52,921 nucleotides of DNA from Caldilineaceae bacterium (lineage in GTDB: Bacteria > Chloroflexota > Anaerolineae > Caldilineales > Caldilineaceae), in assembly GCA_019637695.1 (NCBI GenBank), contig JAHBVG010000042.1, positions 1-52,921 on the forward strand, in the 5' to 3' direction. Below the pieces are notes generated by a model. That model did no database searches. It had not been told where the DNA came from and saw nothing but the letters and a program-made list of their open reading frames with translations. Both the position numbers and the translations under genes were made by a program. This document shows positions 1 through 7,832 of the stretch, piece after piece. Each line of letters begins with the position of its first letter. Position 1 is the stretch's first letter.

Positions 1-850
1 TCTCGGCCCACAGTTGATCCATCGCCGCCGAGACTTTGCTGGCAGCGGCGGCGGGGTCTTGGGCGGCTAATTCGTTGAGCGGTTTGTTGAAGGGTTCAGT
101 GGTCACCGGGCCGTCGTAGCCCAGTTGGGCAAGCTTGCGCATGAAGCCAGGGAGATCGATGACACGGGTCTCCAGGGGCAGACAACGGACCTGATCGATC
201 TGCTCGTCGAGCGCTACACCTGCCGGCGCATCGTTGATGTGGACGGTGACGATGTCCTCGGCGCTGATCTTGTCCAGATCATCGAGCGCGCCGCCGGAGG
301 TGTAGAGATGCCAGGCGTCGAGCAGCAGCCCCACGTTGCCGGTGCCAATGTCCGTCGCCAGTCTCAGCATATCTTCCATGCTATAGAGGAAGGGATATTT
401 GAAGCTGTCGCGCAGCGTCTTGGGGCCGATGAACTCGATGCCGAAGACACAGCCATAGTGGGCAAGGACCTCGGCAATGGGGCGGAAGCGGCTAATGTGC
501 CAGGTGTAATTTTCCTCGTAGGGGCGATCATTCGAGCCTGGCGGGCACCAGGTGGCGGTGCGGGTGCAGCCCAAATCGCGGCCTAGTTCGGCAAGTTTGG
601 GCAGATCCGCCAGCCCTTCTTCCCAGCTATCCGTATTCCAGGCAACGGGCAATCCCCACTGACCAGGGCGGATCCCGTTGCTGTCGAAAAGATTGCGCAC
701 ATACTCAATGCCGTGTTCATCGGCCAGGGCAGCAGCCTCGCGGATGTTGAAGTCAATGCCAGCGTAGCCGGTCTCTTTGGCGAGTTTGATGGTATCGGCC
801 AGGGAAAGATTACGGATGCCGATGGCGCCTGCACTCAAATTTTTGAACAT
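1..850 (-). CDS. Sugar-phosphate isomerase/epimerase (TIM barrel), 3' part beyond the window
   Basis: I translated this reading frame by hand. It runs open from an ATG at 848-850 to the window edge, giving 283 residues without a stop, and begins MFKNLSAGAIGIRN. Seen: a TIM-barrel pattern typical of the AP-endonuclease-2 (xylose isomerase-like) family, with GYAGIDFN near the N-terminus, FGIEFIGPK, LLLDAWHLY, VTVHINDAP and GPVTTEPFN at strand ends that usually carry metal-binding Glu, Asp and His. Known: this family isomerises or epimerises sugars and inositols using a divalent metal. Inferred: it is the last visible gene of the sugar operon and works on the same sugar as the two oxidoreductases upstream. 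The 140-base gap before it holds heptamer repeats, so it may have its own transcript. The substrate cannot be told. Confidence 0.85.
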   Translation of the reverse strand, partial: MFKNLSAGAIGIRNLSLADTIKLAKETGYAGIDFNIREAAALADEHGIEYVRNLFDSNGIRPGQWGLPVAWNTDSWEEGLADLPKLAELGRDLGCTRTATWCPPGSNDRPYEENYTWHISRFRPIAEVLAHYGCVFGIEFIGPKTLRDSFKYPFLYSMEDMLRLATDIGTGNVGLLLDAWHLYTSGGALDDLDKISAEDIVTVHINDAPAGVALDEQIDQVRCLPLETRVIDLPGFMRKLAQLGYDGPVTTEPFNKPLNELAAQDPAAAASKVSAAMDQLWAE

Positions 851-876
851 GGGAGATCCCTTTGTGTGATGGAAGA

Positions 877-967
877 TAGCAGGTAGCAGGTAGCAGGTAG
901 CGCAGAGACGATGAGACGAACACGAATCACGGATCACTCATTACTTATTACTCATTACGCATTACGC
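877..967. repeat. Heptamer arrays in the gap between isomerase and dehydrogenase
   Basis: Three exact copies of AGGTAGC lie at 881-901. A second array with period 7 lies at 937-967 (CTCATTA, CTTATTA, CTCATTA, CGCATTA). Both fill most of the 140-base gap. The unit length matches the other heptamer arrays of the window. Confidence 0.8.
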
Positions 968-990
968 TTCACCCCCTCATCTCGTCCTTT

Positions 991-2007
991 TCACGCCCAG
1001 GGCTGAAGGATGATCTTGGCCGAATCGTGCGACGATGAGCATTGGAACGCTTCTTGAATGTCGCGCATGGGCATGACATGGCTGATGAGCAGATCGAGCA
1101 GCGACGATCTCTGGATCACCTGCATGATCTTGGGAAAGTCATTTAAATTGTAGTGCCAGGAGCCGATTAAGGTCAAACCTTTGCGGATCATGTCGGGGCT
1201 GATGCGGATGGCAAGATCGTTGTAACATTCGCCGATAAAGCTGACCTTGCCCTTGCGCCGGGTGGCGTCGATACAGAGCCGCTCGGCCTGGACGTTGCCG
1301 GAGCAGTCGAGGGCGGCGTCCACGCCGCGACCGCCGGTCAGGGCGCGGATCTGCTCGACGATATCCTCATCGCGCGGATCGAGTACCGCCGCCGCGCCCA
1401 ACTGCTTCGCCCGTTCCACGCGATAGGGGATGGACTCGACAACAATCGCCCGCGCGCCGCGGAACTGGGCATTGACGACCGCCCCCAATCCTACTGGCCC
1501 TGCGCCGGTGATCAAGATGGTAGTGAAAGCGTCCACTCCCATAGTCTGCATGGCGCCAAAGGAGGGTCCCAGCCCGCAGCAGGCCAGGGACGCATGTTCA
1601 TACGAGACATCATCGGGGATCTTGGGCAGCAGCCAGTCCTGTTTGAGCAGATATTGGGCGTAGGTGGCGCGTCCTTCGCCGCCCTGGAAAAATTGGGTCA
1701 GGTGCGCATTGTTCTCACAGTGGATGTAGTCGCCGGAGAGGCAGAGCGCGCACTCGCCGCAGCCATAGAGCGGCATCGCCACCACTCGATCCCCTACCTT
1801 CAAGCGGTTGGATCGGTCCACCGCCACCACTTCGCCGGCGGCTTCGTGGCCGAGGATATCGGTCGGCTTGCCGCTCACGAACTGTTTGTATTCGGCGCAC
1901 ATGGGCGCGGCGTGGACCTTCACCACCACCCAGTTTTCGATGGGCTGCGGTTCGGGCACATCCACCACTTCTGCCCGACGCTCGCCGGTGATCACAGCCT
2001 TCTTCAT
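991..2007 (-). CDS. Zinc-dependent alcohol/polyol dehydrogenase (MDR family)
   Basis: The 338-residue protein has the full medium-chain dehydrogenase layout. The catalytic zinc site is Cys37 with GHE at 53-55. The structural zinc site has four cysteines at 83, 86, 89 and 97 (CGECALC then C). A Rossmann motif GAGPVGLG lies at 168-175. Known: such enzymes oxidise polyols or sugar alcohols with NAD(P)+, as sorbitol or threonine dehydrogenases do. The ATG lies three bases after the stop of the fused oxidoreductase gene, and the GGAGGAC Shine-Dalgarno sits inside the end of that gene, so the two are translationally coupled. Inferred: it catalyses one redox step in breaking down the sugar imported by the upstream ABC transporter. 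The exact substrate is not readable. Confidence 0.9.
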   Translation of the reverse strand: MKKAVITGERRAEVVDVPEPQPIENWVVVKVHAAPMCAEYKQFVSGKPTDILGHEAAGEVVAVDRSNRLKVGDRVVAMPLYGCGECALCLSGDYIHCENNAHLTQFFQGGEGRATYAQYLLKQDWLLPKIPDDVSYEHASLACCGLGPSFGAMQTMGVDAFTTILITGAGPVGLGAVVNAQFRGARAIVVESIPYRVERAKQLGAAAVLDPRDEDIVEQIRALTGGRGVDAALDCSGNVQAERLCIDATRRKGKVSFIGECYNDLAIRISPDMIRKGLTLIGSWHYNLNDFPKIMQVIQRSSLLDLLISHVMPMRDIQEAFQCSSSHDSAKIILQPWA

Positions 2008-2010
2008 GTA

Positions 2011-4062
2011 TCAGTCCTCCAGGTTGAGCCAGCGCAGTTCCTCTGGCGAGAGTGAAATATCGAGCGCGGGCAGCACCTCACGCAACTCGTCAATGGACTG
2101 TGGGCCGATCAGCGCAAAGGTGGGGATCGGTTGGTTGAGTACGTAGGCCAGCGCGATCTGCGCGGCGGTGACGCCCTTTTCCGCGGCCAGTTCGCGGGCG
2201 CGATCCAGCCGTTGGAAGTTCCCATCATTAAACCATGTCCGCACAATTGGTTCCAATGCAGAGATGCTGCGATCTTCGGGTTTGTAGCGCCCGGTGAAGA
2301 AACCGGTCGCCTGACTGCTCCACGCAAAGAGCGGCATTTGATATTGGGCGTACCAGGCACGCGAGCGGGCATTGGACGCAGTGAGACAGCGCGGCCACAT
2401 GGGTTCGTTCCACTCGGCCAGGGAGAGATTGGGGCTGCTGGCGGCAAAACCCACCAGACCATGTTCACGAGCGTAGGCATTGGCCTCCTCAATGCGCTCG
2501 ATGCTCCAGTTTGAGCCGCCAAAGGCGCGGATGCGCCCGGCGCGCAGGTGTTCGTTCAGACATTCCACCAGCTCGCCCGCGGGCACGATTGGGTTGTCGC
2601 TGTGCATCATGTAGATGTCCACATAGTCAAGCCCCATCTTCTCCAGCGTTTCGGTCAACTGCGCCGTGATCCCTTCGGGCGTGCCCATCTCGTCGCGGGC
2701 GCCCTTGCCGATGATCACCAGGTCCTCGCGGATGCCGCGCAACCGGATCCAATTGCCCACTGCTTCCTCGCAGCGATAGACATGGGCCGTATCCAGGCAG
2801 TTGCCGCCGATCTCGTAAAAATAGTCGAGCAGCGAACAGGTGAGGGGCATGCGGTCGGCCTTGAAGATCATGGTCCCCATCACCAGCCGCGAGATGGGTT
2901 TTTCCACCCCATCGACATGACCATATTGCATGGTGTATTGAGGTCGCCGCGCCAGAGGACGCCCCGAAGTAGGGAGCTTGAGCGCCTCGTATTTCTCGCT
3001 GGCGAAGACGAGACCGATCTCCCGACGCCAGGCGTCAAGGGTCAGCATGTTGCCCAGGCTGTCGGCCCACGTCACCGAAGGGGAGGCGGCCTGCCGCTCA
3101 TTCAGGTGTCGGGCTACCGTATCGGCTTCAATGGCGTAGAGGGGTCTGCCGCCGGGAACAACGATCTCTTCTGCCTCCGCCTCGCCGTCACGGTGGATGA
3201 GAATACGCGCGCCTTGATCGCCGCCGAAGCGCTCGTCGCCGGGGAACCAGGGATTGGGGACGATGATGTGCCCTTTCGATCCCCAGATGCGCAGCGCCGG
3301 ATCCACGCGCACTTGAATCCCCGTCGAAAGTTGGGCAACGATATTCCCGGGGAATTCCAGCACAGCGCCGCCCCACTCATCCACACCGCTCTCTTTGCCA
3401 ATGTGGGCGAAGGCTTTCAGCGCCATCATTGCGCTGTAGCCATTGCTGGTGATGATAGGGTTGGCAAATTCCTGACCGTTGGCGGCCCCGGCAATCAGGC
3501 GCGCCATGGAGGTGGTGTAGCAGCCCACATCCATGATACCGCCGCCGGCCGCGCTGTTCTGCTGGCGGATGTTGTCCTGGGGACCGCCCATATTGTAGCT
3601 AAAATGCGCCTGGATCAGCCTCACCTGGCCGATGACGCCAGCGCGGATCAGCTCGACCAACCTGGCGGTCTGCGGATGGCAGCGATACATAAAGGCTTCC
3701 ATGAGGAATACGTCGTGATGGCGCGCCGCCTCGATCGCTGTCATGGCTTCGGGGTGATTGGTGGCCAGCGGTTTTTCGCAGAGGATATGCTTGCCCGCCT
3801 CGGCGCAGCGGATCGTCCACTGGGCGTGGAGATGGTTGGGCAGCGAAATGTAGATGGCCTCCACCTCTGGGTCGGCCAAGAGTGCTTCGTAGCTGCCATA
3901 GGCGCGGGGAATGCCAAAGTCTGCGGCAAACTTTTCCGCAGATTCTTGGCTGCGGCTACCCACCGCTAAAAGCTTTCCTGTCTCAGAGTGGGGTAATTCA
4001 CGGGCAAAGGTACGGGCAATTTTCCCGCTGCCCAGAATGCCCCAGGCAAGTCGTTCGGTCAT
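2011..4062 (-). CDS. Fusion protein: Gfo/Idh/MocA oxidoreductase plus aldo/keto reductase
   Basis: This 683-residue protein joins two dehydrogenase folds. Residues 1 to about 345 form a Gfo/Idh/MocA enzyme, with a nucleotide motif GILGSGKIA at the start and the family Lys-Pro motif EKPLATNHPEA. From about residue 378 to the end is a complete aldo/keto reductase with the whole catalytic tetrad: Asp424 and Tyr429 (CLDTAHVYR), Lys453 (IIGKGAR) and His487 (YMMHSDN). Known: the two families are normally separate NAD(P)-dependent enzymes of about 330 residues. Inferred: the fusion may pass a keto-sugar from one site to the other, or recycle cofactor. It lies in an operon with a sugar ABC transporter upstream and an alcohol dehydrogenase three bases downstream. 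The reading frame is continuous across the junction, so this is not a sequencing join of two frames. Confidence 0.9.
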   Translation of the reverse strand: MTERLAWGILGSGKIARTFARELPHSETGKLLAVGSRSQESAEKFAADFGIPRAYGSYEALLADPEVEAIYISLPNHLHAQWTIRCAEAGKHILCEKPLATNHPEAMTAIEAARHHDVFLMEAFMYRCHPQTARLVELIRAGVIGQVRLIQAHFSYNMGGPQDNIRQQNSAAGGGIMDVGCYTTSMARLIAGAANGQEFANPIITSNGYSAMMALKAFAHIGKESGVDEWGGAVLEFPGNIVAQLSTGIQVRVDPALRIWGSKGHIIVPNPWFPGDERFGGDQGARILIHRDGEAEAEEIVVPGGRPLYAIEADTVARHLNERQAASPSVTWADSLGNMLTLDAWRREIGLVFASEKYEALKLPTSGRPLARRPQYTMQYGHVDGVEKPISRLVMGTMIFKADRMPLTCSLLDYFYEIGGNCLDTAHVYRCEEAVGNWIRLRGIREDLVIIGKGARDEMGTPEGITAQLTETLEKMGLDYVDIYMMHSDNPIVPAGELVECLNEHLRAGRIRAFGGSNWSIERIEEANAYAREHGLVGFAASSPNLSLAEWNEPMWPRCLTASNARSRAWYAQYQMPLFAWSSQATGFFTGRYKPEDRSISALEPIVRTWFNDGNFQRLDRARELAAEKGVTAAQIALAYVLNQPIPTFALIGPQSIDELREVLPALDISLSPEELRWLNLED

Positions 4063-4101
4063 AGGGGTTCCTTTTCCTGTTTAGGCGAATCCTCGGAAAT
4101 C

Positions 4102-4179
4102 ATGATCCACGAAGGCACACGAAGAAACACAAAGCTTTTCTCCATTCTTCGTGTCTATTTGTGTGCCTTCGTGGATCAT
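4102..4179. repeat. Inverted repeat between permease and fusion gene
   Basis: Two perfect 19-base arms (4102-4120 and 4161-4179, outer end ATGATCCACGAAGG) flank a 40-base loop with further partial complementarity. It lies in the 155-base gap inside the sugar operon. It could act as a transcription-attenuating hairpin or protect the upstream transporter mRNA. There is no U-run, so it is not a standard terminator. Confidence 0.7.
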
Positions 4180-4217
4180 TTAGCATGGCTTTACTGAGTG
4201 AATACGACGGCAGTGGA

Positions 4218-5084
4218 TTATCCCTTGAGGCCCGTCATGGTCAGCGCGTCGACGAACTGGCGCTGGATAACAAGGTAGAGGAGGACGATGGGTAGGGCTA
4301 CCACCGTCGCCGCCGCCATGATCGCATCCCAGCGCTGTTCGGCAAAGGAGCGGTAACGGGCCAGGGCAATCGGCAGCGTCGCCAGTTCATCGCTGCGGAT
4401 GACGAGGAAGGGCCAGAGGAAGGAATTCCACGTGAAGTAGAAATTGATCACAATCGCCGTCAACAACAACGGTTGGGCAATTGGATAAGCGATACGGAAG
4501 AGAATTTGAAAGTGGTTGGCGCCGTCGATAATCGCCGCATCCACATAATCTTTGGGGATGCCGACGAAGGCTTGTCGAATCAGAAAGACGGTGAAGGGCG
4601 TGATCGCGCTGGGAAGGATGATGCCGGCGTAGGTGTTGATCAAGCCCAGACGGTCCACTTGCAGGAAGAGCGGGATCATAAGGAGCTGCTGCGGCAGGAT
4701 CATCAAGGCCAAGATCACGACAAAAAGCAGCCGCTTGAAGGGAAACTCCAACTTCGCCAGCGCATAGGCTATCCACGACGAGAAGAAGACGTTGAGCGAG
4801 ACCCCCACTACCGCCACGACCACACTGTTGAAGAGGCTGCGCGGCACGTCCATGGTGTTCCACACGTAACGATACGCAGAGAACGACGCCTCTGCCGGAT
4901 ACATCGTCGGCGGGAAGGTAAAGATGGCGTAGGCTGGCTTCAGCGATGTGTTGATCATCCAATAGAAGGGGAAGAGCGAAATAATGGCGCCGAAGATCAA
5001 GATGACATAGAGCAATAGGCGCTGTAGGGAGCGCATCATCCTGGCTTGTTCATCGCGTTTTTGTATCAGAGTCGATCCGGCCAT
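4218..5084 (-). CDS. ABC sugar transporter permease, MalG type
   Basis: The 288-residue integral membrane protein has about six hydrophobic helices. Near residues 185-210 it carries the EAA-type coupling loop (AAIIDGANHFQILFRIAYP) that docks on the ATPase. Its length and C-terminal layout fit the MalG/UgpE branch of carbohydrate ABC permeases (binding-protein-dependent transport family). The start is chosen at the ATG preceded by CGGAGATTCAG. It lies 17 bases after the stop of the MalF-type permease, so the two are co-transcribed and should form a heterodimer. No ATPase gene is nearby. In many bacteria a shared MsmX/UgpC-type ATPase serves several such transporters, which is the likely case here. 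Confidence 0.92.
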   Translation of the reverse strand: MAGSTLIQKRDEQARMMRSLQRLLLYVILIFGAIISLFPFYWMINTSLKPAYAIFTFPPTMYPAEASFSAYRYVWNTMDVPRSLFNSVVVAVVGVSLNVFFSSWIAYALAKLEFPFKRLLFVVILALMILPQQLLMIPLFLQVDRLGLINTYAGIILPSAITPFTVFLIRQAFVGIPKDYVDAAIIDGANHFQILFRIAYPIAQPLLLTAIVINFYFTWNSFLWPFLVIRSDELATLPIALARYRSFAEQRWDAIMAAATVVALPIVLLYLVIQRQFVDALTMTGLKG

Positions 5085-5101
5085 AACTGAATCTCCGAGT
5101 A

Positions 5102-6046
5102 CTAATAGGTCGTCCGTTCGAGCAGCCGCCGCTCAGTCAACGTAAAGATCAAGATGAGAATGGTGGAGGCAACGCCAATTGCATTGGCATAGCCGATTCT
5201 GCTCCAGATGAAACCTTCGTGGTAAAGATAGAGCAGGGTAGTGAGGCTACTGCCGCGGGGGCCGCCGTTGGTCATCAACAGCGGTTCGACGAAGATGTTC
5301 AACCCCCACAACGTGCCCATGATCACCGAAAAGACCACCACCGGGTTGAGCAGCGGCACTTTGATGTACCACGACATCTGCCAATCATTGACGCCGTCCA
5401 CTTTGGCGGCGTCGGTGACCTCCTGCGGAATGCCTTGCAGCCCGGCCAGGAAGAGGACAGCATAGAAGCCCACATCATTCCAGATCTTCATCAGCCCAAT
5501 CGAGGGCATGGAGAACTGCGGACTGGTGAGCCAGGGCACAGCAGAGATCCCAACCAGGCTGAGAAAATAGTTGATGACGCCCGAATTGGTGGCAAACATC
5601 CACTGCCAGATGATCGCCATCACCACGGTAGGGATGATCACCGGCAAAAAGTAGACGCCGCGCAGGAACATCCTTCCCCACAGATTCGCCTGGTTGAGCA
5701 TTAGCGCCACCAGAAAGCCGCCGATGATAGAAGCTGGCACCTGGATGATGAGATAAACAAACGAGTTGCGGATCGCCAGGAAAAAGCGTTCGTCGCTCAA
5801 CAGCCGCGCATAGTGGACAAAGCCGACATATTCCATCTCGTCGGTCAGAATGTTCCAATTGGCGACGCTGCCGTAAAGGGCAATATAGAGCGGATATAAG
5901 GTGAATAGCGCCAGGTGAATCAGCCAGGGCGCGACAAAGATAATGGCGATTTTATCCCACTTGCCGCTCCGACTGGATGTAAAGAGAGAACTCCATCCTT
6001 CGCGGATTCGACCCAGCGCCGGAACCCCAGTTTCTGTCGCTTGCAT
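5102..6046 (-). CDS. ABC sugar transporter permease, MalF/UgpA type
   Basis: The 314-residue membrane protein has six predicted helices and a soluble N-terminal tail of about 30 residues. The EAA loop is visible at DAAKVDGVNDWQMSWYIKVP, about 100 residues from the C-terminus. This is the typical MalF/UgpA-type partner of the permease encoded 17 bases downstream. The start codon has AAAGG upstream. Upstream, a hairpin-forming inverted heptamer repeat at 6068-6113 separates it from the substrate-binding protein gene. Such a hairpin often lets the binding protein be made in excess over the permeases; that role is inference here. Confidence 0.92.
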   Translation of the reverse strand: MQATETGVPALGRIREGWSSLFTSSRSGKWDKIAIIFVAPWLIHLALFTLYPLYIALYGSVANWNILTDEMEYVGFVHYARLLSDERFFLAIRNSFVYLIIQVPASIIGGFLVALMLNQANLWGRMFLRGVYFLPVIIPTVVMAIIWQWMFATNSGVINYFLSLVGISAVPWLTSPQFSMPSIGLMKIWNDVGFYAVLFLAGLQGIPQEVTDAAKVDGVNDWQMSWYIKVPLLNPVVVFSVIMGTLWGLNIFVEPLLMTNGGPRGSSLTTLLYLYHEGFIWSRIGYANAIGVASTILILIFTLTERRLLERTTY

Positions 6047-6067
6047 GATTCTTGCCTTTCAAACAGT

Positions 6068-6113
6068 TGAAACGTGAAACGTGATCCTTCCCTTTATCAC
6101 GTTTCACGTTTCA
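6068..6113. repeat. Hairpin built from inverted heptamers
   Basis: Perfect 18-base arms at 6068-6085 and 6096-6113 enclose a 10-base loop. Each arm holds two copies of the heptamer GAAACGT (or its complement). It sits between the binding-protein and permease genes. It could be an mRNA-stabilising or attenuating hairpin. Confidence 0.75.
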
Positions 6114-6132
6114 CAGTTTAACTCAACGCCAA

Positions 6133-7548
6133 TCAACTGCTCGCCAGCAGTTCGTTGACCTGTTCTTCTGCCCAGGCCAGCGCCTCGGCGGGACTCTTCT
6201 CGTCGTAGATCAGATCGATATACGACTCGGTCAAGATGCCCATGATCTCGCTGCCCAGGTTGGTGTGCATATCGTAAATATAGGATTCATCAGCAAAGGC
6301 AGCATACTCTCGACCGGCAGGGAGGGTATCCAGAATCTCTGTGTAAAGTGGATTGGTCGTCAGATCCCGGGTGGGTGGCAGATCGCCCGTGATCTCAAAA
6401 TCAGCCGCCAATTGCTCAGGGCTGAGTAAGAATTTCATCAGTTCCCAGGCAGCGCGGTTGGCCTGATCTGCTGCTTCGCCAGTGCGCTGTTGTTCGCGCA
6501 TAATGGCGAAGTTGCGCACAAAATTATAGGTGGGGAAGCCTTCCACTGTCGAATTATCGGGCTTGGGCATGGGGCCGACGAGCAACTCGAAGCCTTCGGG
6601 CGCGTTGCGCTTTACCGTTCCCAGCATGGATGAACCGCCGGAGACAGCCGCCACCTGCCCAGAGAGGAAGGGATTGCCCTCAAGCGCCTCGGTCAGGTTA
6701 TACCCCTGAGAGAAGAGCGTGTGGATCAACTCATAGGATTGGACAGCTTCCGGTGTATTGAAGACGGCCTGCGTGCCATCCTCGCTCACCAATTGATTGC
6801 TGCCGGTCGCCGCAATATAGAATGGGTAGGCTGTAAATTGCCAGCGCCACCACTCCTCCAGCGAAGATAAGTTGATGAACCATTGGCCCGGCCCCGTCAG
6901 CGCCTGGCCCCACTCAAGGAATTCACTGTAGGTTTCGGGCAAATTTTCGGGATCCAATCCAGCCTCGCGCACGCGCTGGCCGTTGTAGAAGATGACACGC
7001 GGCCCTCCATACCAGGAGATACTGTAGACGTGCCCATCTCGCCAGGTGTAGTTTAGATCCGGGTCCATACGCCCCCAGACTTCGTCGAAACCGGGCAGGT
7101 TCTCCAGGGGCAGCAGCAGATCGCGGGTCAGATACCACGTATCCTCCATGTTCACCGATTGGTGGACATGGGAGTTGGTGCCGGCGCGGATAAAGGCAAC
7201 CAACATGTCATTGTCCACGGCATCGGGGGCAGTGCTTCCCTCAAGGGTGATGTTAGGGAACATCGCCTCAAACGCGGCCTTCTGTTCCTGGCCCAAGGCG
7301 ATGCGCTCTGGCGTTTCATAATACCAATAGCGGATCGTCGTGGGCGGCAACTGTGTGGCGTCCTCCAATTGCAACCAATTGACACCAGCGGTCTGAGCGG
7401 CAGGGGCGGCTGCTGGGGCCTGGGCAGGCGCGGATGGGGCTGTGCCGGCTGGCTGGCAGGCCGCCAACAGCGCGCCCGCGCTGAGGATCGTCGTGCCGTG
7501 CAGAAACCGTCTGCGGCTCATCTGCGAATTCCAAAGCTTTCGGGTCAT
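6133..7548 (-). CDS. Sugar ABC transporter substrate-binding lipoprotein
   Basis: The reading frame is open upstream, but the start is placed at the ATG at 7546-7548 because a perfect AGGAGGA lies seven bases before it and a secretion signal follows at once. The signal is MTRKLWNSQMSRRRFLHG with a twin-arginine motif, then a hydrophobic stretch ending in the lipobox LAAC. The mature 471-residue protein resembles COG1653 extracytoplasmic sugar-binding proteins (family 1), with aromatic-rich segments such as TIRYWYYETPERI. An Ala/Pro-rich linker follows the lipid anchor. Known: such proteins capture oligosaccharides or polyols and deliver them to MalF/MalG permeases. It is the first gene of the minus-strand operon. 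The ligand is unknown. Confidence 0.9.
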   Translation of the reverse strand: MTRKLWNSQMSRRRFLHGTTILSAGALLAACQPAGTAPSAPAQAPAAAPAAQTAGVNWLQLEDATQLPPTTIRYWYYETPERIALGQEQKAAFEAMFPNITLEGSTAPDAVDNDMLVAFIRAGTNSHVHQSVNMEDTWYLTRDLLLPLENLPGFDEVWGRMDPDLNYTWRDGHVYSISWYGGPRVIFYNGQRVREAGLDPENLPETYSEFLEWGQALTGPGQWFINLSSLEEWWRWQFTAYPFYIAATGSNQLVSEDGTQAVFNTPEAVQSYELIHTLFSQGYNLTEALEGNPFLSGQVAAVSGGSSMLGTVKRNAPEGFELLVGPMPKPDNSTVEGFPTYNFVRNFAIMREQQRTGEAADQANRAAWELMKFLLSPEQLAADFEITGDLPPTRDLTTNPLYTEILDTLPAGREYAAFADESYIYDMHTNLGSEIMGILTESYIDLIYDEKSPAEALAWAEEQVNELLASS

Positions 7549-7832
7549 GGTGTTCCTCCTTGTAGAACAAACAGGGCAGCGATGTACCGGGAAATACCAA
7601 AGCAGTTGTGGTAAAATGGCAGGCAATCCTAAGACTACCTGTATCCACACAAGATTAGGACAATTGACCGGCGGGCAATGCGATCCGCGCAGGTCGCCTG
7701 TCGTCGCCTATAGGAGTGTTAGAATTAACCGATGGGAAGGTGGGTAGATTGCCCATTCATCGTACCAGAAGTCGATGGCGAATTCTACACAATTTTGACA
7801 CGGGCAGGACAATGAGAGGACATTGAGAGGAC

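Noticed and set aside
2548..3969. Long plus-strand open frame (473 codons)
   Set aside because: It is antisense to the fused MocA/aldo-keto reductase gene, shows no family pattern and is His/Arg-rich, as expected for a shadow frame in GC-rich coding DNA.
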